NCBI GenBank assembly: GCA_947490345.1
Contig: CANLGL010000016.1
Coordinates: 30,535-94,534 of the forward strand
DNA: 64,000 bases
Reading direction: 5' to 3'
DNA from: Deltaproteobacteria bacterium
GTDB lineage: Bacteria > Myxococcota_A > UBA796 > SXON01
Positions within the stretch are counted from its first letter, which is position 1, and the number at the start of each line of letters is the position of its first letter. A model generated the notes under the pieces. It was not told where the DNA came from, did not search any database, and saw nothing but the letters and a program-made list of their open reading frames with translations. The translations under genes and the position numbers were made by a program. Positions 41,851 through 49,569 of this stretch are shown here, in pieces.

Positions 41851-43385
41851 GGGGGAGGACGCGGCGAGCTCATGCCTGATCGCAACCGGGAATTTCTGTG
41901 TTCTGTCGGGGGTTCCTTGGTGATTCCCGAGCGACTCCGCATGCAGTCTACAGCACGCACCTGGGCCTTGGCCGAATTCGACTCTTCTCGTCTTGGCGAC
42001 AGCCGGCTGGTCCGGCGGGCGATTACGGTGGGTGCGGCGCTCGCGTGCCAACCGTCTGGAGTCATTTCCCGCGCGGTGAAGGATCCTGCTGAGCGCGAAG
42101 CGGCGTACCAGTTCCTGGAGAACACCCGAGTGACCGCGACGCCCATTGCGAAGTCGGTGTTCTCCGCGACGGCGGCGCGCGCCCGCGCGCTTCCCTTCGT
42201 GTTCGTAGCCGTCGACGCGTCCAGCCTGGCCATCGGCGACGAGGAGGGTGACCGCGGCACCGGGCCCATCGGCACGAAGGACCGAGGCGGTCGGGGCTTC
42301 CTCATGATGAGCGCCCTTGCGGTGGCGTCGGACGGCACCCCGCTTGGACTTTGTGCGCAGGAGTGGTGGACGCGGGGCGAGGAGACGGTGACCCCTGCCG
42401 GGAAGGACCGTAGGAAGGTCGCTGGGAAGGAGACGAAACACTGGCTGGCCGCGGTGAGGAAAACCCGGAGCGCGCTGAAGGGGACGAACTGCCGTCCGTG
42501 GTTCCAACTCGACCGCGGGGGCGACGCGTGGCCCGTCTTGCTCGACGCCGTGGACTCGAAGTCATGGCTCACGGTGCGGGCCTGCCACAGTCGGCGGCTC
42601 CGCCGCCAGCGAGGCGGCGAGCAAGAATACCTCTGGCCGACTGTCGACGCGGCGGCTCCACTCGGACGGTACTCGGTGGCCGTCGCTGCCGGGCCGGGCC
42701 GGGAGGCCCGCACGGCGGTGATGGTCGTGCGCGCCTGTGAGGTGACGCTTGATATCCAGAAGCTCCCGCAGAAGGCCCATGTTCCCGTGCGGGTGTGGGC
42801 GGTGCATGCGAGCGAGGCTGAGGCGTCTGCGGGCGCCGCTACGCCGCTCCAGTGGAGGCTCCTGACCACCCACCCCGCCACCACGTTCGTGGACGCCTGC
42901 ACGGTACTGTTCGGGTACACCCAGCGGTGGCGCGTCGAGGAGTTCCACAAAGCGCTCAAGACCGGAGCGTGCAACATCGAGGACACGCAGCTCCGCAGCG
43001 GCCGCGGCATCCTCGTCCTGGCGACGCTGCTCTCTGCGGTCGCCACCCGGCTGCTCCGCATGACGTATCTGAGCCGTCGCCAACCCGATCTCCCGGCCTC
43101 CGTGGAGTTCTCGCTCCCCGAACTCCACGCCGCTGCTGCCCTGACCGGCCGGAGGAAACCCCGCTCCGCCGAGGCCATCCCGCTCGCGACTGCCGTGCTG
43201 TGGGTGGCCGAAGCGGGCGGATACACCGGCGGCGGGCCCAGCCGCCCTCCCGGGCTCATCGTGCTCGCGCGGGGCTTGTCGCGCGTCCTCCTCGTCGTGG
43301 CCTCCAGGGAACCCCCCAAGAAAGATCGGCGAAGGTCCAACATTCCGCGAAGGGGCCAAGCATGAGGCGGCGAGCGTCTTCCGCC
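41851..43385 (+). mobile_element. IS4-family insertion sequence, about 1.53 kb
   Basis: It carries one transposase gene. Imperfect terminal inverted repeats are visible: left GGGGGAGGACGC (41851-41862) against GGCGGAAGACGC as the reverse complement of 43374-43385 (10 of 12 match), with a further inner match CTCATGCCTG / CTCATGCTTG. Boundaries are estimates. No target-site duplication could be recognised. It splits copy B of the intergenic repeat and lies between a lipoprotein gene and the TPR protein gene. Confidence 0.7.
41872..43365 (+). CDS. IS4-family (Tn5-like) DDE transposase
   Basis: Cut-and-paste transposase of up to 497 aa. The DDE triad is visible: first Asp in FVAVDASSLAIG, second in FQLDRGGDAW, and Glu in the YREK-type motif YTQRWRVEEFHKALKTG. 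N-terminal AEFDSSRLGDSRLVRR and EAAYQFLENTRVT are typical of the IS4/Tn5 group. The frame opens at ATG 41872, inside the terminal repeat; ATG 41941 (MQSTARTWALAEF) is a plausible alternative start. No frameshift or stop, so the element could be active. Codon bias resembles the host. Confidence 0.9.
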   Translation: MPDRNREFLCSVGGSLVIPERLRMQSTARTWALAEFDSSRLGDSRLVRRAITVGAALACQPSGVISRAVKDPAEREAAYQFLENTRVTATPIAKSVFSATAARARALPFVFVAVDASSLAIGDEEGDRGTGPIGTKDRGGRGFLMMSALAVASDGTPLGLCAQEWWTRGEETVTPAGKDRRKVAGKETKHWLAAVRKTRSALKGTNCRPWFQLDRGGDAWPVLLDAVDSKSWLTVRACHSRRLRRQRGGEQEYLWPTVDAAAPLGRYSVAVAAGPGREARTAVMVVRACEVTLDIQKLPQKAHVPVRVWAVHASEAEASAGAATPLQWRLLTTHPATTFVDACTVLFGYTQRWRVEEFHKALKTGACNIEDTQLRSGRGILVLATLLSAVATRLLRMTYLSRRQPDLPASVEFSLPELHAAAALTGRRKPRSAEAIPLATAVLWVAEAGGYTGGGPSRPPGLIVLARGLSRVLLVVASREPPKKDRRRSNIPRRGQA

Positions 43386-43409
43386 GTTTCTTGATAGCCC
43401 CGGCCGCGC

Positions 43410-44204
43410 ATGTACAACCTGCTCATCGCCAGCGGCGCGGCCGTCCTTGCTTTCGGAATCGGCTTCTTCGCCGACGGCTGGGTGGCGGGCGTCGTGCCGG
43501 CCGTCATCGCGCTGGCCGCCGTCTGGTTCATCCTCGCACGGCGTACGGGGAAGAAGGTCGAGGCGATCGCGATGGGTGCGATGGCTCAGCTGCAGGCTGG
43601 CAACATGGCTGGTGCGCGGGAGCTGCTCCGGAGCGCGCTTCCGCTCGGGCGATGGCAAGTTCTCGTCGAGGCCCAGATTCACGCTCAGCTCGGCGCGGTC
43701 GACTATCTGGAGGGCTGCTCGATGCTGATGCAGCGCCAGATCACGGCAAGCAAGACCAAGTTCACCGACGCCAAGGCAGAGCTGGAGCAGTCCTGGAGCC
43801 GAGATTGGCGTTCACGCACCCTGCTCTCCTGCGTCTACCACCGGGAAAACAACACGGATCAGGCGGTCGCCGTCCTCGCGAAGGCACAGTCCGTGGGATC
43901 GAGCGAAGCAATGTTCTGGGCTGTGTGGGCCTACATCCTCAATGAAGCCAAACGCCGCGACGAGGCCCTGAAGGTGGTCGGGCGCGGACTGACCTCGCTG
44001 CCCAAGCAGGCGGGGCTGGTGGCCATCCAAGAGGCCCTGAGCAACAGGAAGCGCCCTGACTTCAAGGTTTTCGGCGAGGCCTGGTACCAGTTCTTCCCGG
44101 AGCACATTCCCCAGGAGGTGCTGATCGAGCAGGCGCGCGCGGCCGGAAAGCTGCCCCAGGCGGCCAATCGTAGCCCCAAGACCTGGCCTCAGCCGCGGCG
44201 CTAG
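43410..44204 (+). CDS. Membrane-anchored TPR-repeat protein (264 aa)
   Basis: Two N-terminal membrane segments (residues about 4-22 and 27-43) anchor a helical domain of TPR character (LQAGNMAGARELLRSALPLG, DQAVAVLAKAQSVGSSEAMF, RRDEALKVVGRGLTSLPK), probably facing the cytoplasm. The C-terminus is Pro/Arg-rich. No catalytic motif; likely a scaffold. Its upstream region is the tail of repeat copy B (CCGTTTCTTGATAGCC, 11 bp before the ATG), so the IS insertion may have altered its expression. Confidence 0.75.
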   Translation: MYNLLIASGAAVLAFGIGFFADGWVAGVVPAVIALAAVWFILARRTGKKVEAIAMGAMAQLQAGNMAGARELLRSALPLGRWQVLVEAQIHAQLGAVDYLEGCSMLMQRQITASKTKFTDAKAELEQSWSRDWRSRTLLSCVYHRENNTDQAVAVLAKAQSVGSSEAMFWAVWAYILNEAKRRDEALKVVGRGLTSLPKQAGLVAIQEALSNRKRPDFKVFGEAWYQFFPEHIPQEVLIEQARAAGKLPQAANRSPKTWPQPRR

Positions 44205-44207
44205 TCC

Positions 44208-45230
44208 CTACTCCGGATGCCCGTCCAGGCTCCTCGGCACGACCAGGCGCAGGGCGTGGCGGACCACCTCGACCCTGAACCGCTCGGCGCGCATCCACTC
44301 CTCACCATCAATCTGCGACTCCACCGGCTGGGCCAGGGGGCGGGGAAGCAAACGAATATCGAAGTTCGCCGCGCGGAGGGCGGGAGTCAGCTGCACACCC
44401 ACGGCCTCGAAGTGTTCGGCGTTCAGTGGCACTTCTTGATGATCCATCACCCCCCGCGCCAGCATCTCGTCACGCCCTCGGAAGGGAACCAACTCCATCT
44501 CCCCGTCCTCGGGACTTGCCGTCGGATCCAGCACCCAGGCCCCTGCGTAGATTCTCGTGTTCTTCACGATCAGGTCGGTGACGCCTTCGTAGAAGACAGG
44601 GCCGGCCGCGGTGGTCACTTCCGCCTCGAAGGGCTGCTCCTGCACCGCCGCGAGCGCGAACGCGCGCAGGATCGCGCCGGCATAGACAGCCTGATCGCGG
44701 TAAAGCTCACGTAGGATGGGGACGCCGGCGACGAGGCGGCGGTCTTCGTTGCGCATTCGCAGGACCAGGGCCGAGAACCCCCAACCCGCGCTGTCGAAGA
44801 ACCAATCGGCCCCCAGCGGCTGGTCAAAGGTGTCGAAGGCGAAGATGCGACCCCCGTCCAACGGCACGGTGTGACCGTCCGCGATCACTTGCACGTTCCG
44901 CGCGAGGTCGTCCTCGCCGCTTTCGAGCCCGAAGGACTTGCCCTGGTCGTTGGCCGTGCCCGTGGGCAACATCGCCATCGGCACTGCGGCGCCTGCCTGC
45001 AAGAGCCCCTTGGCCACCTCGGCGAAGGTGCCGTCGCCGCCCATCGCGATGACGGCGCTGTACCGTCCGGTGGCGACTGCGGCGGCCGTCTCCGTCACCG
45101 TGCGCCCCTCCGGTTGCGTCGCGAGGAAATCGTGCGGGACCGAGGCCGCCCAAAGCAGATGCCGAGCTTCGTCGATCCTTCCAGCGGCGCGCCCAGACTG
45201 CGCGGTGGGGTTGCCGACGAGCAGGTGCAT
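44208..45230 (-). CDS. Diacylglycerol-kinase-type lipid kinase (DgkB/YegS-like)
   Basis: Soluble lipid kinase, 340 aa from ATG 45230. The ATP-binding region AMGGDGTFAEVAKGLL and LPTGTANDQGKSFGLE match the DAGK catalytic domain, followed by the beta-rich second domain (NTRIYAGAWVLDPTASPEDG, MELVPF). Family members phosphorylate diacylglycerol, ceramide or related lipids. It is divergent from the LTA-synthase-like gene at 45320, whose reaction in Firmicutes produces diacylglycerol, which suggests a linked role. The few bases beyond 45230 in frame are not needed. Confidence 0.88.
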   Translation of the reverse strand: MHLLVGNPTAQSGRAAGRIDEARHLLWAASVPHDFLATQPEGRTVTETAAAVATGRYSAVIAMGGDGTFAEVAKGLLQAGAAVPMAMLPTGTANDQGKSFGLESGEDDLARNVQVIADGHTVPLDGGRIFAFDTFDQPLGADWFFDSAGWGFSALVLRMRNEDRRLVAGVPILRELYRDQAVYAGAILRAFALAAVQEQPFEAEVTTAAGPVFYEGVTDLIVKNTRIYAGAWVLDPTASPEDGEMELVPFRGRDEMLARGVMDHQEVPLNAEHFEAVGVQLTPALRAANFDIRLLPRPLAQPVESQIDGEEWMRAERFRVEVVRHALRLVVPRSLDGHPE

Positions 45231-45270
45231 GCCAAGATGTAACCACGGGCTCCGGTCTGGGCTGGCCACA

Positions 45271-45319
45271 CATGCTGCGGCATGGGTGACGCCCAGGTGG
45301 GGGGGTTTCTGGATAGCTC
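45271..45319 (+). repeat. Intergenic hairpin element, copy C (internally deleted)
   Basis: Only the right arm of hairpin 1 and its continuation (GCGGCATGGGTGACGCCCAG, then GTGGGGG) remain, fused directly to a tail TTTCTGGATAGCTC that ends at the GTG of the next gene. It matches copy B with one mismatch over 27 bases of the first part. Hairpins 2 to 4 are missing, as if deleted. Confidence 0.65.
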
Positions 45320-47683
45320 GTGTCCTTGGGATCCTTCCGCCATCTCGACCGGCTCGCGCCCTCGGTCGCCGAAGTATGGGCGGTAGGCGCGATGGTCGCC
45401 TACCCCTTCGTGTGCCTGGCCGGCGCGCGTTTCTGGCTCTTGACTCAGCTCGAACAGGTGCGGTGGCCCGATGACGCCATCCTGGTGCACCTTGCGGAGG
45501 CTGAGTTCTGGGGACTGTTCGCGGCGCTGATCCTCGTACTTTCCCGGGTCCCAGGCAAGCACACCCGCTTCATCGTACGGGTCGCAGGCCACACCGTCGC
45601 CGTGGTGATTCTCGTCGCTTCGCTCTTGGATCTCCTCTTCTTCGCCATCACCGGCGGCAGAGCGGACCTCGACAGCGTCGAGTACGCGGTGGCCGAGTTG
45701 AGCCGGGTATGGCCCGTGGTGGGGAGTGAGGTCACCGGGCGCCACTGGTTTGCGTTGGCCGGGATTTGCGTCATGAGCTTCGTTCCGCTGTGCTGGACCC
45801 CCGCGAGCAGCGACCGCCGATGGTGGACGCGCCTCGCGCTTCTCGCCCTGTACCCGGCCGTGCTCAACGTCAGCTACGGACGACTGACGACGAGCCGCGA
45901 AGTTCGCCCGCTGCAGAAGACGCTCACCGTCGCGCTTTTCCGCGAGGCGCTCAACCGCCGCGACGACGTTCTCGTTGCGCCCGATCCCGCCGACCTCGCG
46001 CCGCTGCGTATCGCGAGTCCCACGCGCCCCCACAACGTAGTGCTCGTGCTCCTGGAGAGCGTCGGCGCCCGACACACCAGCGTGCACGACGCCTCGGTCA
46101 AAACCACGCCCAACCTCTCCCGCCTCGCCGCCGAAGGACTCAAGGTCGAGTCGATGTACGCCGTGATTCCGCACACCACCAAGGCGCTGGTCAGTACGCT
46201 TTGCGGAGACTGGCCGGAACCTGTCGGCGACGCGGACGAGGCGCGCCCCGGTGGCCTCCCCGACCGATGCTTGCCGGCGCTCCTTGCCAAACAAGGCTTT
46301 CGCACCGCATTTTTTCAGACCGCGCGTGGCGACTTCGAAGACCGGCTGGACCTCGCGCACGAGATGGGGTTCGAGCGCTTCCGGGCGCAGGAGAGCCTCG
46401 CCCAACGCACCTGGGAGCGCAACAACTACCTGGGCATCGATGACCGGGCGATGCTGGCCCCGGGGTTGGAGTGGTCCGCCGACGAGAGAGACCGACCGTT
46501 CTTCGCCACCTATCTGACGCTGACCTCCCACCACGACTACGCCCTGCCTTCTCACTGGACGCTCCTCGACTTTCCGGGCATTGGTGGCCGACTCGAGCGG
46601 TACCGAAACGCCATCCGCTATGTCGACGACTTCGTGGGCCGGCTGGTTCGCGGGTACGAGGAGCGGGGCTTGGCGGACGACACCGTCTTCGTCATCCTCG
46701 GCGACCACGGCGAAGGCTTCGGCGAGCACGGCCGTTCCCAACACGATCTGACGATCTACGAGGAGGGGCTCCACGTTCCTGCCATCATCTGGTCGCCGGG
46801 TGTCCTTGCCGGCCGAACCGGCGTCATCACCGGGAACCGCCAGCAAATTGATGTGTTGCCCACGGTACTGGAGTTGGTGGGGGCGTCATCGATCGGGCGC
46901 CCGCCTCGGGGGTCCTCCTTGTTGGCCCCCGCCCCAAAGGGCCGAACCCTGTTCCATGCGTGTTGGCGCTCCCATCGGTGCATCGCCAGCCGCACCGGCT
47001 CCGACAAGTTCATCGACCACTACGGCGACCAGCCCGACCAACGCTTCGAGCTCGACAGCGACCCGCTGGAAGACGAGCCGGTCGCGCTCCATCCGGACGA
47101 GAGCACCTCACGACGGGCCGCCCTGCGAGCGTGGTACGGGGCGGTGCGCGGACGTTACGCCGAGCGCCGCCGCGTCTGGTCGGAGACCATCCAACGCCCC
47201 GACCAGAGCCCCGCCCTTGCCCGCTGGGGTTCCGTCTCCTTGCTTGGTTGTGAGGTCGAACAGACCGCGGTGACCCCGGGTGAGCCGGTTTGGGTGGGCT
47301 GCCAGTGGCGGGCGGAGCGCACGATCACCGAACCGCTGACTCTGGTGGCGCAGCTCGACCGGGCCGGTGTGATCGCCGAGGAACGGTCGGCCCCGCACCA
47401 CGGGCTCCTGAGCATGTGGGACTGGCGTCCGGGTTGGAGCATCGACGAGTGGATCAAGGTGACCGTACCCCCCACCGCTGCCGTCGGCACCGCGATCGTT
47501 TCTCTGGGTTGGTCCCGACTGACCGGCGCCGTCGTCGCGACCGAAGACCGTCGAGAACGGGTGGACGTCGGCACCGTGGAGGTGCTCGCGCGGAGAAAAA
47601 CGAACGCGGCCGGGGTCGACGGCATTCGCCTGAGGCACCCGCCCGTTCACGACCCCAGCTTCGATCTACCGCCGTTGAGATGA
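45320..47683 (+). CDS. LTA-synthase-like membrane sulfatase/phosphotransferase (787 aa)
   Basis: Four or five N-terminal membrane helices (within about residues 20-165) precede an alkaline-phosphatase-fold catalytic domain of the sulfatase/LtaS type: NVVLVLLESVGARHTS (metal ligand), PHTTKALVSTLCG with the nucleophilic Thr, and GDHGEGFGEHGRSQHD (metal ligands). A C-terminal beta domain of about 190 residues is additional. LtaS and OpgB/MdoB enzymes transfer phosphoglycerol from phosphatidylglycerol, releasing diacylglycerol. The natural acceptor here is unknown. GTG start directly follows repeat copy C. Confidence 0.85.
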   Translation: MSLGSFRHLDRLAPSVAEVWAVGAMVAYPFVCLAGARFWLLTQLEQVRWPDDAILVHLAEAEFWGLFAALILVLSRVPGKHTRFIVRVAGHTVAVVILVASLLDLLFFAITGGRADLDSVEYAVAELSRVWPVVGSEVTGRHWFALAGICVMSFVPLCWTPASSDRRWWTRLALLALYPAVLNVSYGRLTTSREVRPLQKTLTVALFREALNRRDDVLVAPDPADLAPLRIASPTRPHNVVLVLLESVGARHTSVHDASVKTTPNLSRLAAEGLKVESMYAVIPHTTKALVSTLCGDWPEPVGDADEARPGGLPDRCLPALLAKQGFRTAFFQTARGDFEDRLDLAHEMGFERFRAQESLAQRTWERNNYLGIDDRAMLAPGLEWSADERDRPFFATYLTLTSHHDYALPSHWTLLDFPGIGGRLERYRNAIRYVDDFVGRLVRGYEERGLADDTVFVILGDHGEGFGEHGRSQHDLTIYEEGLHVPAIIWSPGVLAGRTGVITGNRQQIDVLPTVLELVGASSIGRPPRGSSLLAPAPKGRTLFHACWRSHRCIASRTGSDKFIDHYGDQPDQRFELDSDPLEDEPVALHPDESTSRRAALRAWYGAVRGRYAERRRVWSETIQRPDQSPALARWGSVSLLGCEVEQTAVTPGEPVWVGCQWRAERTITEPLTLVAQLDRAGVIAEERSAPHHGLLSMWDWRPGWSIDEWIKVTVPPTAAVGTAIVSLGWSRLTGAVVATEDRRERVDVGTVEVLARRKTNAAGVDGIRLRHPPVHDPSFDLPPLR

Positions 47684-47687
47684 GTTG

Positions 47688-47879
47688 GTCACCCATGCCG
47701 CGTGCCGCGGCTCCCAGAGCCATGAAACAGTCGAGCGGCATGGGGGACGCCCGAGAGAGAGGGAGAGCGCCACGCACGGCGCGTTATCAACGCGACGTGC
47801 GCCGCAGGCCGGAAACCGCAGGTTGGAGGCCGGAGGGGATGGCGCGGTAGGGGGAGAGGGCGACGAGCCCTTTCCCCCC
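47688..47879 (+). repeat. Intergenic hairpin element, copy D (full length)
   Basis: Hairpin 1 arms at 47688-47701 and 47735-47748 (13 of 14), loop CTCCCAGAGCCATGAAA; hairpin 2 at 47774-47800 (11 of 12, GTT-ATC-AAC loop region); hairpin 3 within 47807-47831 (AACC-GCA-GGTT between GGCC boxes); hairpin 4 at 47850-47878 (GGGGGAGAGGGC against GCCCTTTCCCCC). The order is the same as copies A and B but several stem bases differ on both arms. It ends 35 bp before the OmpA-family start, with TGTTAGCCT between. Confidence 0.85.
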
Positions 47880-47913
47880 GTTACGTGTTAGCCTAGAGCA
47901 CTCCGAGGCTGCC

Positions 47914-49569
47914 ATGCTCCTGCTGCTCGCCCACGCCGCGCTCGCCGTCGACGCCGAAACCTACGACCCCGCGGGGTCCACCCTGGACGGCAAGGGCGGC
48001 CTCCAGGTCGAATCGCCGACCATTGGCGCACCCGGCGCCTACTACGGTGGCCTGCAGTTGGTCTATGCCCACAATCCGATCGTCTCCAACACGGTCGACG
48101 GCCCGGTCGCGTACGTGAGCGACCAGTTCGGCCTGCGTCTTGGCGGCGGCTACACCATCGGTAGCATCGTGCGCCTCGACCTCGATGTGCCGATGTTCCC
48201 AGTGGTCGCCGCCCCGGGTGAAGACTTCGAGGGCTTCGCCTTCGGCGACATCCGCATCGGCGGACTGCTCCCGGTGATCCGGGCCGACAGCTCGCCGGTG
48301 GCGGTCGGATTCAAGCCTTTTCTGTCGCTGCCCACCGGCAGCGCCGAGGGGCACGTGTCCCTCGGCGGGTTTGCGGCCGGCGTCACCGCTGCGGTCGAGG
48401 CAAAGCTTGGCGACGCGCTCGTGGTGGATGCAAATCTCGGCACGACGCTTGCGCCCTCGACCATCCTGGGGCCGTTCGACTTCGGGAGCACGCTCGGCTT
48501 CGGACTCGGTGGCGCCTACCTCCTGAGCGAACAGCTTCGCATCGGCGCCGAGCTCAACGGGGATATCGGGCTCGCGGGCGGCGTGGGCACCTACCGGAAG
48601 AACCCGGTTGAGCTTGATGTGTACGGAACGTACGCGCACGACTCCGGGGTCATCGGGACTCTTGCCCTCGGCACCGGCGTGGTCGCCGGCGTGGGCGCCC
48701 CAGATTTCCGCCTGGTGGCCGCAGTCGGCTACCACAGGGGCGCGCCCCCGGACAAGGACAAGGACGGCATCGAGGACAAGCTCGACACCTGCAAGGACCG
48801 CCCTGAGGACATCGACAACCACAAGGACAGCGACGGCTGCCCCGACCCCGACAACGATGGCGACGGAGTGTTGGACGCCGCCGACCGCTGCCCGGATCAG
48901 GCCGAGGACACCGACGGCTTCGACGACCGCGACGGCTGCCCCGACCCCGACAACGACAAAGACGGCGTGACCGACGGCGAAGATAGCTGCCCAAGCGATC
49001 CTGGCACGGCCGCCACCGAGGGCTGCCCGGATCGCGACAAGGACAGCGTCGCCGACCGCGATGACGCCTGCCCGGGGGAGGCCGGCCCCGCCCAAAGCGG
49101 TGGCTGCCCCGATCAGGACGGCGATCTTGTCGGGGACAGCAAGGACCGCTGCCCGACCGAGCCCCGCGACCCTCGCGAGGATCCCGCGCGGTCCGACGGT
49201 TGCCCCAAGCGCGTCGTGGTGACCGCCGAGCGCATCGAGATGAACGAAAGCGTCTTCTTCGACACCGCCAAGACCACCATCAAGTCGGCCAGCTACCCCC
49301 TTCTCGATGAAGTTGCCAAGGTGATCCTCGCCAACTCGCAGATCAAGCTCATCGAGGTCGGCGGCCACACCGACAGCGACGGGGACGACAACAAGAACCT
49401 CAAGCTGTCCCAGGGAAGGGCAGAAGCGGTGGTCGCGTACATCGTCGGGCGCGGCGTCGACCGCAACCGGCTGGTCGCCATGGGCTACGGAGAGCAGAAG
49501 CCGATGGACACCAACCAGACCACGGCCGGCAAGGCCAAGAATCGCCGGGTTGAGCTGGTGATCAAATAG
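47914..49569 (+). CDS. OmpA-family outer-membrane protein with thrombospondin type 3 repeats
   Basis: 551 aa: signal peptide (MLLLLAHAALA), a putative beta-barrel (about 25-285), and a calcium-binding TSP3 region (about 285-430) of DxDxDGxxDxxDxC units such as DKDKDGIEDKLDTCKD and DPDNDGDGVLDAADRCPD. It ends in an OmpA peptidoglycan-binding domain (about 440-551) with GGHTDSDGDDNKNLKLSQGR and RNRLVAMGYGEQKP. Likely links the outer membrane to the cell wall. Its stop overlaps the convergent TIGR03790-like gene by 8 bp. Confidence 0.94.
   Translation: MLLLLAHAALAVDAETYDPAGSTLDGKGGLQVESPTIGAPGAYYGGLQLVYAHNPIVSNTVDGPVAYVSDQFGLRLGGGYTIGSIVRLDLDVPMFPVVAAPGEDFEGFAFGDIRIGGLLPVIRADSSPVAVGFKPFLSLPTGSAEGHVSLGGFAAGVTAAVEAKLGDALVVDANLGTTLAPSTILGPFDFGSTLGFGLGGAYLLSEQLRIGAELNGDIGLAGGVGTYRKNPVELDVYGTYAHDSGVIGTLALGTGVVAGVGAPDFRLVAAVGYHRGAPPDKDKDGIEDKLDTCKDRPEDIDNHKDSDGCPDPDNDGDGVLDAADRCPDQAEDTDGFDDRDGCPDPDNDKDGVTDGEDSCPSDPGTAATEGCPDRDKDSVADRDDACPGEAGPAQSGGCPDQDGDLVGDSKDRCPTEPRDPREDPARSDGCPKRVVVTAERIEMNESVFFDTAKTTIKSASYPLLDEVAKVILANSQIKLIEVGGHTDSDGDDNKNLKLSQGRAEAVVAYIVGRGVDRNRLVAMGYGEQKPMDTNQTTAGKAKNRRVELVIK

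Noticed and set aside
41784..43682. A 632-aa minus-strand open frame across the IS.
   Set aside because: Antisense shadow of the transposase, with no signature motifs.
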